From assembly GCA_017532825.1 (NCBI GenBank), contig JAFXIT010000031.1, positions 70,613 to 105,506 on the forward strand: a stretch of DNA of 34,894 nucleotides, in the 5' to 3' direction. The notes under the pieces were generated by a model. That model was not told where the DNA came from. It did not search any database and saw only the letters and a program-made list of their open reading frames with translations. The position numbers were made by a program, and so were the translations under genes. This DNA is from Clostridia bacterium. GTDB taxonomy: Bacteria > Bacillota > Clostridia > Oscillospirales > QAMX01. Shown here piece by piece: positions 16,864 through 24,280 of this stretch (position 1 is its first letter; each line of letters opens with the position of its first letter).

Positions 16864-16892
16864 ATAATACACTACAAACATTTGTTTGTCAA
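16864..16892 (-). promoter_or_regulatory. Sigma-A promoter of the XRE gene
   Basis: On the minus strand, perfect -35 TTGACA (16892-16887), 17-bp spacer, -10 TATTAT (16869-16864). The inverted repeat at 16874-16889 covers the spacer and part of the -35. Confidence 0.8.
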
Positions 16893-16914
16893 TAGCAAAA
16901 CGAACAGATGTTCT
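16874..16914. promoter_or_regulatory. Pair of related palindromes (operator candidates, one LexA-box-like)
   Basis: ACAAAC-ATTT-GTTTGT (16874-16889) and CGAACAGATGTTCT (16901-16914) share the pattern R-AACA-NN-TGTT-Y and are centred 26 bp apart. The second fits the Gram-positive LexA core GAAC-N4-GTTC. Confidence 0.55.
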
Positions 16915-16932
16915 ATTTTCAGAGGGTAAATT

Positions 16933-17511
16933 TTAGAGTATTTTGGTAACGTCCTCAAGGGAACGCTTGGGGACCTGCAAAACGCCGTCTTTACCGAAGT
17001 AGTATTTTACGTCGCCGCTTTGCTCGATTGGGACTGCACGGGACTCCATGGCGGGGTAACCCAAGGAGATGAGGGTATGCAGGGAGAGGTTTTCGTTTTC
17101 AAGAGAGCAGATGCGGAGTATCTCCTCACGGTCGATAGCGCCCATCCAGCAGGAGCCGACCCCCTCGGAATAGGCCGTGAGCATCATGCTCTGGGCCGCC
17201 GCACCTGCGGCAACGTCGTCAGAGGGGGCGATGGAACGGTCGCAGAGGATAAGCACGATGGCGGTAGGAGCCTCGGCGGGTGTGGGCGAACAGCTTCCGT
17301 CGGGCAGATATCCACCGTAACGGGTGTGGGGGAATATTTTGTCAAGCAGGGGCTTTGAGACGACGGCGTAAAAGCGGAGTGCCTGACGGTTGATGCCCGA
17401 GGGCGAGAGCCTTGCGGCGTTGAGTATACGGCCTATGAGCTCACGGGGTATGGGTCTGTCGGTAAATTTGCGTATAGTGCGGCGTCCGCAGACGGCGGCG
17501 TAGGTATCCAT
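16933..17511 (-). CDS. Nitroreductase family protein (FMN-dependent)
   Basis: A 192-residue member of the nitroreductase/oxidoreductase flavoprotein family, with the FMN-binding R-R-T-I-R-K-F near residues 10-16, ARLSPSGINRQALRFYAV near 33-50 and GVGSCWMGAIDREEI in the C-terminal half. Such proteins use NAD(P)H to reduce nitro compounds, quinones or enones, or serve in dehalogenation; the substrate here is unknown. GGGAGG directly abuts an ATG at 17517, too close to use it. The ATG at 17511 has 6-nt spacing and was chosen. It is divergent from the CLC gene, and the two promoters share one -35 hexamer. Confidence 0.87.
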   Translation of the reverse strand: MDTYAAVCGRRTIRKFTDRPIPRELIGRILNAARLSPSGINRQALRFYAVVSKPLLDKIFPHTRYGGYLPDGSCSPTPAEAPTAIVLILCDRSIAPSDDVAAGAAAQSMMLTAYSEGVGSCWMGAIDREEILRICSLENENLSLHTLISLGYPAMESRAVPIEQSGDVKYYFGKDGVLQVPKRSLEDVTKIL

Positions 17512-17542
17512 AAGCATCCTCCCGAAAATTTCTTACGGAGTA

Positions 17543-17571
17543 ATTTTACTATATATTTTACAATATTGCAA
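17543..17571 (-). promoter_or_regulatory. Nitroreductase promoter sharing its -35 with the CLC promoter
   Basis: On the minus strand, -35 TTGCAA (17571-17566), 17-bp spacer, -10 TAAAAT (17548-17543). TTGCAA is its own reverse complement. Confidence 0.68.
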
Positions 17572-17594
17572 TATCTGCCGAAATGTGGTACAAT
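17566..17594 (+). promoter_or_regulatory. CLC transporter promoter
   Basis: -35 TTGCAA (17566-17571), 17-bp spacer, -10 TACAAT (17589-17594). The same hexamer is the -35 of the divergent nitroreductase promoter. Confidence 0.68.
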
Positions 17595-17629
17595 ATGCAA
17601 GATATCCGACTTTTTTGGAGATGACTGTT

Positions 17630-18832
17630 TTGACTTCGTTTTTTATCCCCGGAATACTTACCGGCCTTTTCGCAGGAAGCGTCGTAGCGGCCTACCGTGC
17701 GGCGGTCGAATTCCTCTGCGAGGTAGGCGGAGAGGTGTTTGCGGGAGCAAGGGATAATATTTGGATATGTATCGCCCTGTTTGCAGGGCTTTTTGCCGTT
17801 GGGGCGGCGATATGGGCACTCTGTAAAAAAATGCCCGAGGTAGCGGGAGGCGGCACCATCGCCGTCAAGGACCGTATCGTCGGGATCCGAAAGAGCCGCT
17901 TTGGGACACTTATTGCGGCAAAATTCGTCGGAAGTGCCGCCGCCATAGCCTCGGGACTCTCCCTTGGCACCGAGGGCCCCTCGATACAGCTCGGGGCGAC
18001 GGCGGGGGAGGGTGTGAGCCACCTTTTCCGCAAAAATGCGGATAATATCATCATGGCGGGTGCGGCGGCAGGCATTTCTGCGGCATTCGGCGCACCCCTT
18101 GCGGGATTTTTCTTTGCCTTTGAGGAGCTTTCGGGGCGTGAGGGCAGGAAAAACTACTTTCGCCACGCCACGGTAGCCGTCGCTTCGGTGACGGCATTCG
18201 TCCTCTCGGCAGTTATATTCGGGCCAAAACCGCTGTTTTCCCTCTCTGCCGAGCCTCTTTCGGCAACCGAGCACCTTCTTCTTGCCCTCCTTGCACCCCT
18301 TTGTGCGCTTTTGGGATGGGCCTTTACCAAGCTCATGGTCGTATTTAAAAAGCTTTTCGGAAGTTTGAGGCTTTGGAAATATCTCCTGCTTTTCGGATCT
18401 GCGGGTGTCGTCGGAATTTTCTGGAGGGAGATATGCGGCGGCGGAAGCGGTATGATCCTTTCCGGGCCGAGCATGAGCGCCCTTGGCACCGTTGCCCTGC
18501 TTTTTGTCGGCAAGGCGGTGTTTACCTCGATATCCAACGCATCCTCCGCCCCGGGCGGTATCCTGCTTCCCACCCTTGCCCTGGGGGCAATGGTAGGAGC
18601 GGGCTTTGCACTGGCCTTTGCACCGAGCGCGACCACGGCGTTTGTCATACTCGGCATGGCCGGTATGCTTGCCTCGGCAGGTAAGGTCCCGGTAATGACG
18701 GGGGCGCTCGTCCTTGAGATGACGGGCTGTTACAGCCTTATCCTCCCCGTGGCCATTACCGTTGCACTGTCCTACGGAATTTCGGCGATCAAAACGCCCC
18801 ACGGCATCTTTGACCGTGAGACCTGGGCCTAA
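17630..18832 (+). CDS. CLC-family chloride channel/antiporter
   Basis: A ~400-residue CLC protein that moves chloride (or fluoride), by antiport with protons or passively. The selectivity-filter block SLGTEGPSIQLGA holds the gating glutamate (Glu115). APGGILLPTLALGAMVGAG corresponds to the GIFAP-like filter region, and about 12-14 hydrophobic helices span the length. No CBS domains follow. Start choice: the likely transcript begins near 17601, which excludes the ATG at 17585. GGAG at 17617-17620 touches the ATG at 17621 but is well spaced from the TTG at 17630, which I prefer; 17621 remains possible. It is convergent with spoVAE, with overlapping stop codons. Confidence 0.9.
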   Translation: MTSFFIPGILTGLFAGSVVAAYRAAVEFLCEVGGEVFAGARDNIWICIALFAGLFAVGAAIWALCKKMPEVAGGGTIAVKDRIVGIRKSRFGTLIAAKFVGSAAAIASGLSLGTEGPSIQLGATAGEGVSHLFRKNADNIIMAGAAAGISAAFGAPLAGFFFAFEELSGREGRKNYFRHATVAVASVTAFVLSAVIFGPKPLFSLSAEPLSATEHLLLALLAPLCALLGWAFTKLMVVFKKLFGSLRLWKYLLLFGSAGVVGIFWREICGGGSGMILSGPSMSALGTVALLFVGKAVFTSISNASSAPGGILLPTLALGAMVGAGFALAFAPSATTAFVILGMAGMLASAGKVPVMTGALVLEMTGCYSLILPVAITVALSYGISAIKTPHGIFDRETWA

Positions 18833-19191
18833 GACTTGTCGGATGGCTTGGCCAAAAGCGCAAATATATACCCAAAGAGTACGGCGGCGGATATTCCTGC
18901 CGCCGCTCCTTTTATCCCTCCGATGAGTGCGCCGAGCAGTCCGTCGCTTTTTACCGCCTCACGCACGCCCTTTGCAAGGGTGTAGCCAAAGCCGGTTATG
19001 GGTACCGTCGCACCTGCACCTGCCAGCTTGACAAGCGGCTCGTAAAGCCCGACCGCCGTGAGAAATACACCTGCGACGACGAATGAGACAAGCACCCTTG
19101 CAGGAGTCAGCTTGGTCAGATCGAGCAGAAGCTGTCCCGCCGCACAGATAACTCCGCCGATGAGAAAGGTCATTATACATTCCTTTACCAT
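18829..19191 (-). CDS. spoVAE: Stage V sporulation protein AE (SpoVAE)
   Basis: A 120-residue membrane protein with four hydrophobic helices and the family block AGAGATVPITGFGYTLAKG near residues 57-75. It resembles SpoVAC, as expected for these paralogous channel subunits. With SpoVAC and SpoVAD it forms the channel for dipicolinic acid uptake into the developing spore and release at germination. GAGGT upstream of the ATG at 19191 overlaps the spoVAD stop region, so translation is coupled. Its stop codon overlaps that of the convergent CLC gene. Confidence 0.95.
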   Translation of the reverse strand: MVKECIMTFLIGGVICAAGQLLLDLTKLTPARVLVSFVVAGVFLTAVGLYEPLVKLAGAGATVPITGFGYTLAKGVREAVKSDGLLGALIGGIKGAAAGISAAVLFGYIFALLAKPSDKS

Positions 19192-19195
19192 ATTG

Positions 19196-20209
19196 CTACC
19201 TCGTTGAAGAAACTATCACTGCGTGGGCGATGCAGGGGATGGAGCTGCCCTGGTTGGTGCTGACGGGGCTCATGAGCGCCCCCGTACCTGCAAAAAGCAC
19301 CCTTGCAAGCCGCCCTGCACGCATGGAATTGAGTATCTCGCCGCAGAAAACGCTTGCCGAGCATCCGCAGCCCGAGCCGCCTGCGTGGACGTCCTGACTC
19401 TCACGGTCGAATATCATCTCGCCGCAGTCGGTGTGGTTTAAAAGCTCGACACCGTCAAGCTCAAACATCTCCCGCAGTAGCTCACCGCCGAAAAATCCGA
19501 GGTCTCCGGTGACTATAAGGTCAAAGTCCTCGGGTGCGGAGCCGCTCTGGTCGAGTATATCGGTGATGGTACGGTAGGCGGCGGGGGCCATGGCCGCACC
19601 CATGTTTGCGGCGTCCTTTACCCCTGCGTCGACTATCTGCCCCACGCAGGCGTGGGTGACGTAGGCTCCGCCGAGGTCCTCTGCGGTAACTATCGCACAG
19701 CCCGCACCCGTCACCGTCCACTGTGCGGTGGGGGTACGCTGGGAGCCGTACTCAAGGGGCATACGGTACTGCCTCTCGGCCGAGCAGAAGTGGGAGGAGG
19801 TCATCGCCGCGGCACGGTTTGCAAAGCCGCCGTCGACCGCCGCCGAGGCAAGGATGAGCCCCTCTGCCATGGTCGAACAGGCACCGTATAGCCCAAAATA
19901 GGGTATCTCGGCGTCCTTTAGGGCAAATGCCGAGCCGATACACTGGTTTAAAAGGTCGCCTGCGAATATCATATCAACGTCGGGAGGGGACAGAGCGGCC
20001 TTGGAGAGTGCCTTTGCAAGCACCAGCTCCTGCATGCGGCTTTCGGCCTTTTCCCAGCTCTTTTCGCCGAAGCTTGTGTCGTTGTTTACAATGTCAAAGG
20101 AGTTGCCAAGCGGCCCTTCCCCCTCCTTTTTGCCCGCAACGCAGGCGTTTGCACGTATGCAGGGAGGGTTGCCGAAGGCAACGGTAGAGCGTCCAAGTCT
20201 TTTAGTCAT
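19196..20209 (-). CDS. spoVAD: Stage V sporulation protein AD (SpoVAD)
   Basis: A 337-residue thiolase-fold protein that binds dipicolinic acid at the inner spore membrane. Recognisable segments are MTKRLGRSTVAF at the N-terminus, DMIFAGDLLNQCIGSAFALK, PYFGLYGACSTMAEGL with the conserved Cys, and GGSGCGCSASVFCG near the C-terminus. The frame stays open far upstream, but ATG 20209 is set by the AGGTG site and by the 4-base ATGA overlap with the spoVAC stop. It is the middle gene of the spoVAC-AD-AE operon. Confidence 0.96.
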   Translation of the reverse strand: MTKRLGRSTVAFGNPPCIRANACVAGKKEGEGPLGNSFDIVNNDTSFGEKSWEKAESRMQELVLAKALSKAALSPPDVDMIFAGDLLNQCIGSAFALKDAEIPYFGLYGACSTMAEGLILASAAVDGGFANRAAAMTSSHFCSAERQYRMPLEYGSQRTPTAQWTVTGAGCAIVTAEDLGGAYVTHACVGQIVDAGVKDAANMGAAMAPAAYRTITDILDQSGSAPEDFDLIVTGDLGFFGGELLREMFELDGVELLNHTDCGEMIFDRESQDVHAGGSGCGCSASVFCGEILNSMRAGRLARVLFAGTGALMSPVSTNQGSSIPCIAHAVIVSSTR

Positions 20210-20649
20210 ATCACACCTGCTATCCAATAGATGATCCCGTAGAGTACGCTTGAGATAAGCCCAAAGACGATAACGGGTCCCGCCACGATGAACATCTTTG
20301 CACCAAGCCCTAACACCAGTCCCTCCGAGCGGAACTCCATTGCAGGGGAGACCACCGAGTTTGCAAAGCCGGTTATGGGTACGACGATACCCGCCCCTGC
20401 GACCTTGGCGATCTTGTCGTAAAAGCCAAGGGCGGTCGAAAGGCCCGAAAGAAAAATAAGGGAGATAGTCGAGCAGGTCTTTGCAACGGTCTCTGCCGCA
20501 CCTGCAAGCATATAAAGCTCGGTAAGCCCCTTGCCGAGCAGACATATTCCGCCGCCGAACAGAAAGGCAAAGAGGGTGTCCTTTACCACGGGTGAGTGGG
20601 GCTGTCTGTCGGTGACGAATTTTGAGTATTCCTTGTTGGTCATATTCAT
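20206..20649 (-). CDS. spoVAC: Stage V sporulation protein AC (SpoVAC)
   Basis: A 147-residue membrane protein with the block AGAGIVVPITGFANSVVSPAM, shared in pattern with SpoVAE, and four hydrophobic helices. In other spore formers it is a mechanosensitive channel subunit for dipicolinic acid. Of two possible ATGs (20649 and 20643), 20649 has the better distance (6-7 nt) from GGAGGT. That ribosome site lies inside a stable hairpin (20650-20691). In Bacillus this operon uses sigma-G; I could not identify a convincing sigma-G promoter here. Confidence 0.95.
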   Translation of the reverse strand: MNMTNKEYSKFVTDRQPHSPVVKDTLFAFLFGGGICLLGKGLTELYMLAGAAETVAKTCSTISLIFLSGLSTALGFYDKIAKVAGAGIVVPITGFANSVVSPAMEFRSEGLVLGLGAKMFIVAGPVIVFGLISSVLYGIIYWIAGVI

Positions 20650-20691
20650 AAAAATACCTCCGCATTTATTTTTTCCGCGGAGGGTATTTTT
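20650..20691 (-). promoter_or_regulatory. spoVAC leader hairpin covering the ribosome site
   Basis: Inverted repeat: 20650-20663 pairs with 20677-20691 (14 pairs, one bulged base), loop 13 nt. On the spoVAC strand the downstream arm contains GCGGAGG, the Shine-Dalgarno sequence, followed by TATTTTTATG. It could mask translation or act as an attenuator. Confidence 0.7.
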
Positions 20692-20698
20692 TATTCGA

Positions 20699-20727
20699 TT
20701 GACCTTTTGGGCTATATAAGGTATAAT
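20699..20727 (+). promoter_or_regulatory. Sigma-A promoter of the ECF sigma operon
   Basis: -35 TTGACC (20699-20704), 17-bp spacer, perfect -10 TATAAT (20722-20727). A second, possibly autoregulatory element TGTAACC lies at 20769-20775, with GGTATTA about 18 bp later and a run into GAGGAGG. Confidence 0.8.
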
Positions 20728-20818
20728 TAAGGGTGAACGGAAATTTTTACAAAAAATTTTTTTATTTTTGTAACCTTTTGCTCCCAAGCAGGGTATTACA
20801 TACGAGGAGGTAAGACAG

Positions 20819-21307
20819 ATGCCCGAGTATATCGAGCTGACTGCCGATCAGGTCGTCGAAAAGTACGCCGATACGGTATACCGTCTTGCCTACGCAAAGA
20901 CCCTTTCCCGACATGATGCCGACGACGTTTTTCAGGAGGTCTTCCTGCGCTACGTCAGAAAGGCTCCGAGCTTTGAAAGCGAGGAGCACCGAAAGGCTTG
21001 GCTGATCCGTGTCACCCTCAACTGTGCAAAAAACGCCCTTACCCATCCCTCCCGCACCGAGCTTTCCATCGAGGATACCGAGCTTCCCACCGACGGTGGG
21101 TATGACGGTCTGGACGAGGCTGAGGCGGTACGGACGGCGATGGGAAGCCTTCCCGAAAAGTACCGTGACGCCCTCTATCTTTTCTACTGCGAGGAGCTCT
21201 CGGTGGCCGAGGTCGCTAAGGCGCTGGGCACGACGCAGGGAAACGTCAAGGTGAGGCTCAACCGAGGACGGGAAATGCTCAAGGGTCTGCTTGAGAAAGG
21301 AGCATAA
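20819..21307 (+). CDS. ECF-type RNA polymerase sigma factor
   Basis: A 162-residue group 4 sigma-70 factor. Region 2 is at about residues 10-75 (VEKYADTVYRLAYAKTLSRH, then DVFQEVFLRYVRK and the AWLIRVTLNCAKN segment). Region 4 is at about 105-155 (LPEKYRDALYLFYCEELSVA, GTTQGNVKVRLNRGREMLK). No extra domains. GAGGAGG at 20804-20810 gives the start. The next gene, an anti-sigma-like membrane protein, starts on the base after its stop codon, the usual arrangement of a sigma factor with its regulator. Confidence 0.93.
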   Translation: MPEYIELTADQVVEKYADTVYRLAYAKTLSRHDADDVFQEVFLRYVRKAPSFESEEHRKAWLIRVTLNCAKNALTHPSRTELSIEDTELPTDGGYDGLDEAEAVRTAMGSLPEKYRDALYLFYCEELSVAEVAKALGTTQGNVKVRLNRGREMLKGLLEKGA

Positions 21308-21844
21308 ATGAAGGAGCTTAAAACCGCATACCGGGATATAACGCCTTCACGGGCTCTTATCGACAGCACCAAGCGAAGCGTCAGGCTGGCATCCGACGCA
21401 AGGGAAAAGCGAAGCTTTGCGCCCTTACAGCTGTTAAAGCTTGCTCCCGCACTCTGCGTACTGGTCCTTGCGGCGACGTTGGTCCTGCCAAGGTCGAATG
21501 CAGACCCCTCCGCAACAGTCCCGACCCACCTTCCAAGCCTTGCAAGAATGACCCACGACCCCGTATTTGAGGATATGACCGCTCTTTCGGGCGGCAGCGT
21601 ATTTTTAAAGGCGGAGGGCACCGTGACAGAGGCAGGCCAAGGAAGTCTCCTCATCGAGCTTGGATCGGTCACCGATTCGCTCGGCGTTGAGATAAGCTAC
21701 CTTCCCGGCGAAACGCTGAGGATAACCCACCTTTGGGAGGATGCCCCCTCCGAGGGTGAAGAATGCAGCTTCTGGCTGTATGCCGATTCGGTCGGCGAAA
21801 GCTGGAGCGGATACGATTTTTTTGTGATTGAAAAAGGAGAATGA
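21308..21844 (+). CDS. Putative membrane-bound anti-sigma factor
   Basis: A 178-residue single-pass membrane protein. A charged cytoplasmic N-terminus (residues 1-42, rich in Arg/Lys) is followed by a helix at about 43-60 (LLKLAPALCVLVLAATLVL) and an extracytoplasmic domain of about 115 residues. Position and topology point to an anti-sigma factor for the ECF sigma encoded immediately upstream. It lacks the H-x3-C-x2-C zinc anti-sigma motif and I see no named family domain, so the role is inferred from context. The start at 21308 abuts the sigma stop with no gap, and the ribosome site (GAAAGGAG, 21294-21301) lies within the sigma gene. Confidence 0.68.
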   Translation: MKELKTAYRDITPSRALIDSTKRSVRLASDAREKRSFAPLQLLKLAPALCVLVLAATLVLPRSNADPSATVPTHLPSLARMTHDPVFEDMTALSGGSVFLKAEGTVTEAGQGSLLIELGSVTDSLGVEISYLPGETLRITHLWEDAPSEGEECSFWLYADSVGESWSGYDFFVIEKGE

Positions 21845-21847
21845 CCA

Positions 21848-22795
21848 ATGAAAAAGGTAATCATCGCCATCGTCGCAGTAGCAATGCTTCTTAGCCTCGT
21901 AGCCTGCGGCGGAAACAAAAAGCCCGCAGAGACCACCGTACCCACCCCCAGTGAGCTGACCGGCTCCCTCGAAGAGATCATCAAGGCCATCTATAAGGGC
22001 GTACCCGAGAACGAGCACGCCAAGAGCTACCTTGACGGCTACATGATGACCATGGAAGTCACCGAGGATATGGTCGAGTTCTTCTACGGCTGCACCTTCG
22101 AATATGAGCGTGCCGTCGTCACCGAGTACATGATGGCTCCTCCCGCATTTTCTCTGTCCGTCATTAAGCTTCCCGAGGGCGCTGACGTCGAAGCCACCGT
22201 CGCCCTGCTCAAGGAAAAGATCGATCCCATGCGTTGGGTCTGCGTCGGCGTTGAGCACGTCGAGGTCGTTTCCTTCTTTAACCACGTCGCCGTCTTTATG
22301 ATGACCGAGGAAGAGGCTCAGAGCTACACCAACGCCTTTACCTCCCTTAACGACGCCATCGTTGCCGAGCGCAATGCCGTTACCGCCGAGTCCTCCCTTG
22401 GCGACATCCTCAACTTTATGTACAACAAGTCCAACGTCTCCTTTGCCGAGTACGTAAACTCCATGTTTATGGCTATGGAGATCGACGAAGAGACCGCCGA
22501 GTACTACCTTGGCACCAAGATCAACTACACCGAGATCCTTTCTGGCGAGTGCATGAGAGTTCCCCCCGCATACAACACCATCCTTATCCGCCTTGCAGAT
22601 GGTGAGGACGTCGAGACCGCCAAGCAGGCCATCAAGGACAACGTCAACCTCGGCCGCTGGCTCTGCGTCACCGCCGACAAGCTTCTGGTTGAAAACGTCG
22701 GCAACATCATTGCCGTTATCATGACCGACGGTGAAATGATCACCGACGCTGACGTCGACGCCATGATGAACACCTTCCTCTCCCTTAAGAAGTAA
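21848..22795 (+). CDS. Lipoprotein with two tandem ~125-residue repeats (DUF4358-like)
   Basis: A 315-residue lipoprotein: signal MKKVIIAIVAVAMLLSLVAC, with the lipidated cysteine at position 20. The mature part is an internal duplication. Residues about 41-165 and 180-312 align, both with an acidic amphipathic helix, a Y/F-Y-L/G-G/C segment, A/V-P-P-A-F/Y, a hydrophobic strand followed by D/E-G-A/E-D-V-E, and an R-W-V/L-C-V strand. The unit resembles DUF4358, a family of Firmicutes lipoproteins of unknown function; I am not certain of this match. It starts 3 bases after the anti-sigma-like gene, so the ECF system probably controls or senses through it. Confidence 0.75.
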   Translation: MKKVIIAIVAVAMLLSLVACGGNKKPAETTVPTPSELTGSLEEIIKAIYKGVPENEHAKSYLDGYMMTMEVTEDMVEFFYGCTFEYERAVVTEYMMAPPAFSLSVIKLPEGADVEATVALLKEKIDPMRWVCVGVEHVEVVSFFNHVAVFMMTEEEAQSYTNAFTSLNDAIVAERNAVTAESSLGDILNFMYNKSNVSFAEYVNSMFMAMEIDEETAEYYLGTKINYTEILSGECMRVPPAYNTILIRLADGEDVETAKQAIKDNVNLGRWLCVTADKLLVENVGNIIAVIMTDGEMITDADVDAMMNTFLSLKK

Positions 22796-22809
22796 GATAT
22801 TACACAGCC

Positions 22810-22838
22810 GCCCGGTGGGGCAAAAGGCTCCACCGGGC
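22810..22838 (+). terminator. Stem-loop after the ECF/lipoprotein operon
   Basis: A 9-bp G+C-rich stem (22810-22818 with 22830-22838). There is no clear T-run after it, so it may only weakly terminate or stabilise the transcript's 3' end. Confidence 0.5.
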
Positions 22839-22879
22839 ATTACTATATAAAAGGCATCTTAAAAGGAGGCCGTTTAGGT

Positions 22880-24268
22880 ATGATATTCTCAAGCGTAAGC
22901 TTTCTTTACTACTTCCTTCCCGCAGTTATTATACTCTACTTTGCCGTCCCCAAGCGTGCAAAGAACCTCGTTTTGCTGATAGCAAGCCTGTTTTTCTATT
23001 TCGTGGGCGAGCCGATATACGTCCTGCTGATGATCGGCTCCTCGCTGTCGGGCTACCTCCACGGTCTGTGGATAGGTGCGGCAAAGAATAAGCGCCTGCC
23101 CGTGGCCTCCTCGGTCATCGTCGGCATCGGCCTGCTCGGATTTTTCAAGTATTCCGACTTCTTTATCTCCAACATCAACTCCCTTGTCGGCTCCGACATC
23201 GGACTTTTGAAGCTCGCACTGCCCATCGGTATCAGCTTCTATACCTTCCAGATACTCTCCTACACCTTCGACGTCGGCCGCGGCAGGGCGGACGTGCAGA
23301 AGAACTTTGTCGACTTTGCCGCCTACGTCGCCCTCTTCCCCCAGCTTATCGCAGGACCTATCGTAAGGTACACCGACATTGAGCGTGAGCTCAAGACCCG
23401 TACCCATTCCTTTGAAAACTTCGGCCTGGGCGTACGCAGGTTCGTCCTCGGTCTTGGCAAAAAGGTGCTTATCGCAAACACCCTTGCCGAGCTCGGTCAG
23501 ACCTTCCTCTACTCCGACGAAAAGACCGTCCTTTTCTGCTGGCTTGCTGCCATCGCCTACACCCTTCAGATATACTTCGACTTCTCGGGCTATTCCGACA
23601 TGGCCATAGGCCTTGGCAGAATGTTTGGCTTCCGCTTCCCCGAAAACTTCGACCACCCCTTCGTATCAAAGAGCATCACCGAATTCTGGCGCAGATGGCA
23701 TATGACCCTCGGCTCCTGGTTCCGTGACTACGTCTACATCCCCCTCGGCGGCAACCGTGTTTCCAAGCTCAAGTGGGTCAGAAACATCTTCGTTGTGTGG
23801 TTTTTGACCGGCTTCTGGCACGGCGCAGAGTGGAACTTCATCGTCTGGGGTCTGCTTTTCGGAGTACTGCTGCTACTCGAAAAGCTCTTCCTTGCAAAGC
23901 TTCTTGACAGACTTCCGAGGTTCGTCAGACACATATACGTGATGTTTATCATCGTCATATCCTTTGTCATATTCGATGCAAGCGGTATGTCGCAGGTCAT
24001 CACCAAGCTCTCCGACCTCTTTGGCATCTCCGGCCTTGCATTCTCCAACGCAATAACCATCTACCAGCTTAAAAACTACGCCTTCGTCATCCTTATCGGC
24101 GCCATCGGCTCGACCCCCCTTATGCCCTGGCTCGTCGAAAAGCTCAGAGACAGATTCGGAAAGGTCCTCAACGTCATCGAGCCCGTATTCCTTGCCGCTC
24201 TGCTCCTGCTCGTCACCGGCTACCTCGTGGACGGCTCCTTCAACCCCTTCCTGTACTTCAGATTTTAG
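22880..24268 (+). CDS. MBOAT-family O-acyltransferase (AlgI-like)
   Basis: A 462-residue membrane-bound O-acyltransferase resembling AlgI, DltB and PatA, which pass acyl groups (usually acetyl) across the membrane to polysaccharides or peptidoglycan. The catalytic histidine His314 lies in FLTGFWHGAEWNFIVWG. Other family marks are YFDFSGYSDMAIGLGRMFGF and EFWRRWHMTLGSWFRDYVYI. About 10-12 membrane helices. Ribosome site AAAAGGAGG at 22861-22869. It is followed after 12 bases by a DHHW-family partner, the usual two-component O-acetylation cassette. The acceptor polymer is unknown. Confidence 0.93.
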   Translation: MIFSSVSFLYYFLPAVIILYFAVPKRAKNLVLLIASLFFYFVGEPIYVLLMIGSSLSGYLHGLWIGAAKNKRLPVASSVIVGIGLLGFFKYSDFFISNINSLVGSDIGLLKLALPIGISFYTFQILSYTFDVGRGRADVQKNFVDFAAYVALFPQLIAGPIVRYTDIERELKTRTHSFENFGLGVRRFVLGLGKKVLIANTLAELGQTFLYSDEKTVLFCWLAAIAYTLQIYFDFSGYSDMAIGLGRMFGFRFPENFDHPFVSKSITEFWRRWHMTLGSWFRDYVYIPLGGNRVSKLKWVRNIFVVWFLTGFWHGAEWNFIVWGLLFGVLLLLEKLFLAKLLDRLPRFVRHIYVMFIIVISFVIFDASGMSQVITKLSDLFGISGLAFSNAITIYQLKNYAFVILIGAIGSTPLMPWLVEKLRDRFGKVLNVIEPVFLAALLLLVTGYLVDGSFNPFLYFRF

Positions 24269-24280
24269 GAGGATAATACG

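Noticed and set aside
17585..17629. CLC start codon at ATG 17585
   Set aside because: The promoter -10 at 17589-17594 lies inside that extension, so it would precede the transcription start.
22810..22879. A riboswitch or leader RNA upstream of the MBOAT gene
   Set aside because: Only a simple 9-bp stem-loop is visible; no conserved riboswitch core could be recognised in the 84-bp gap.
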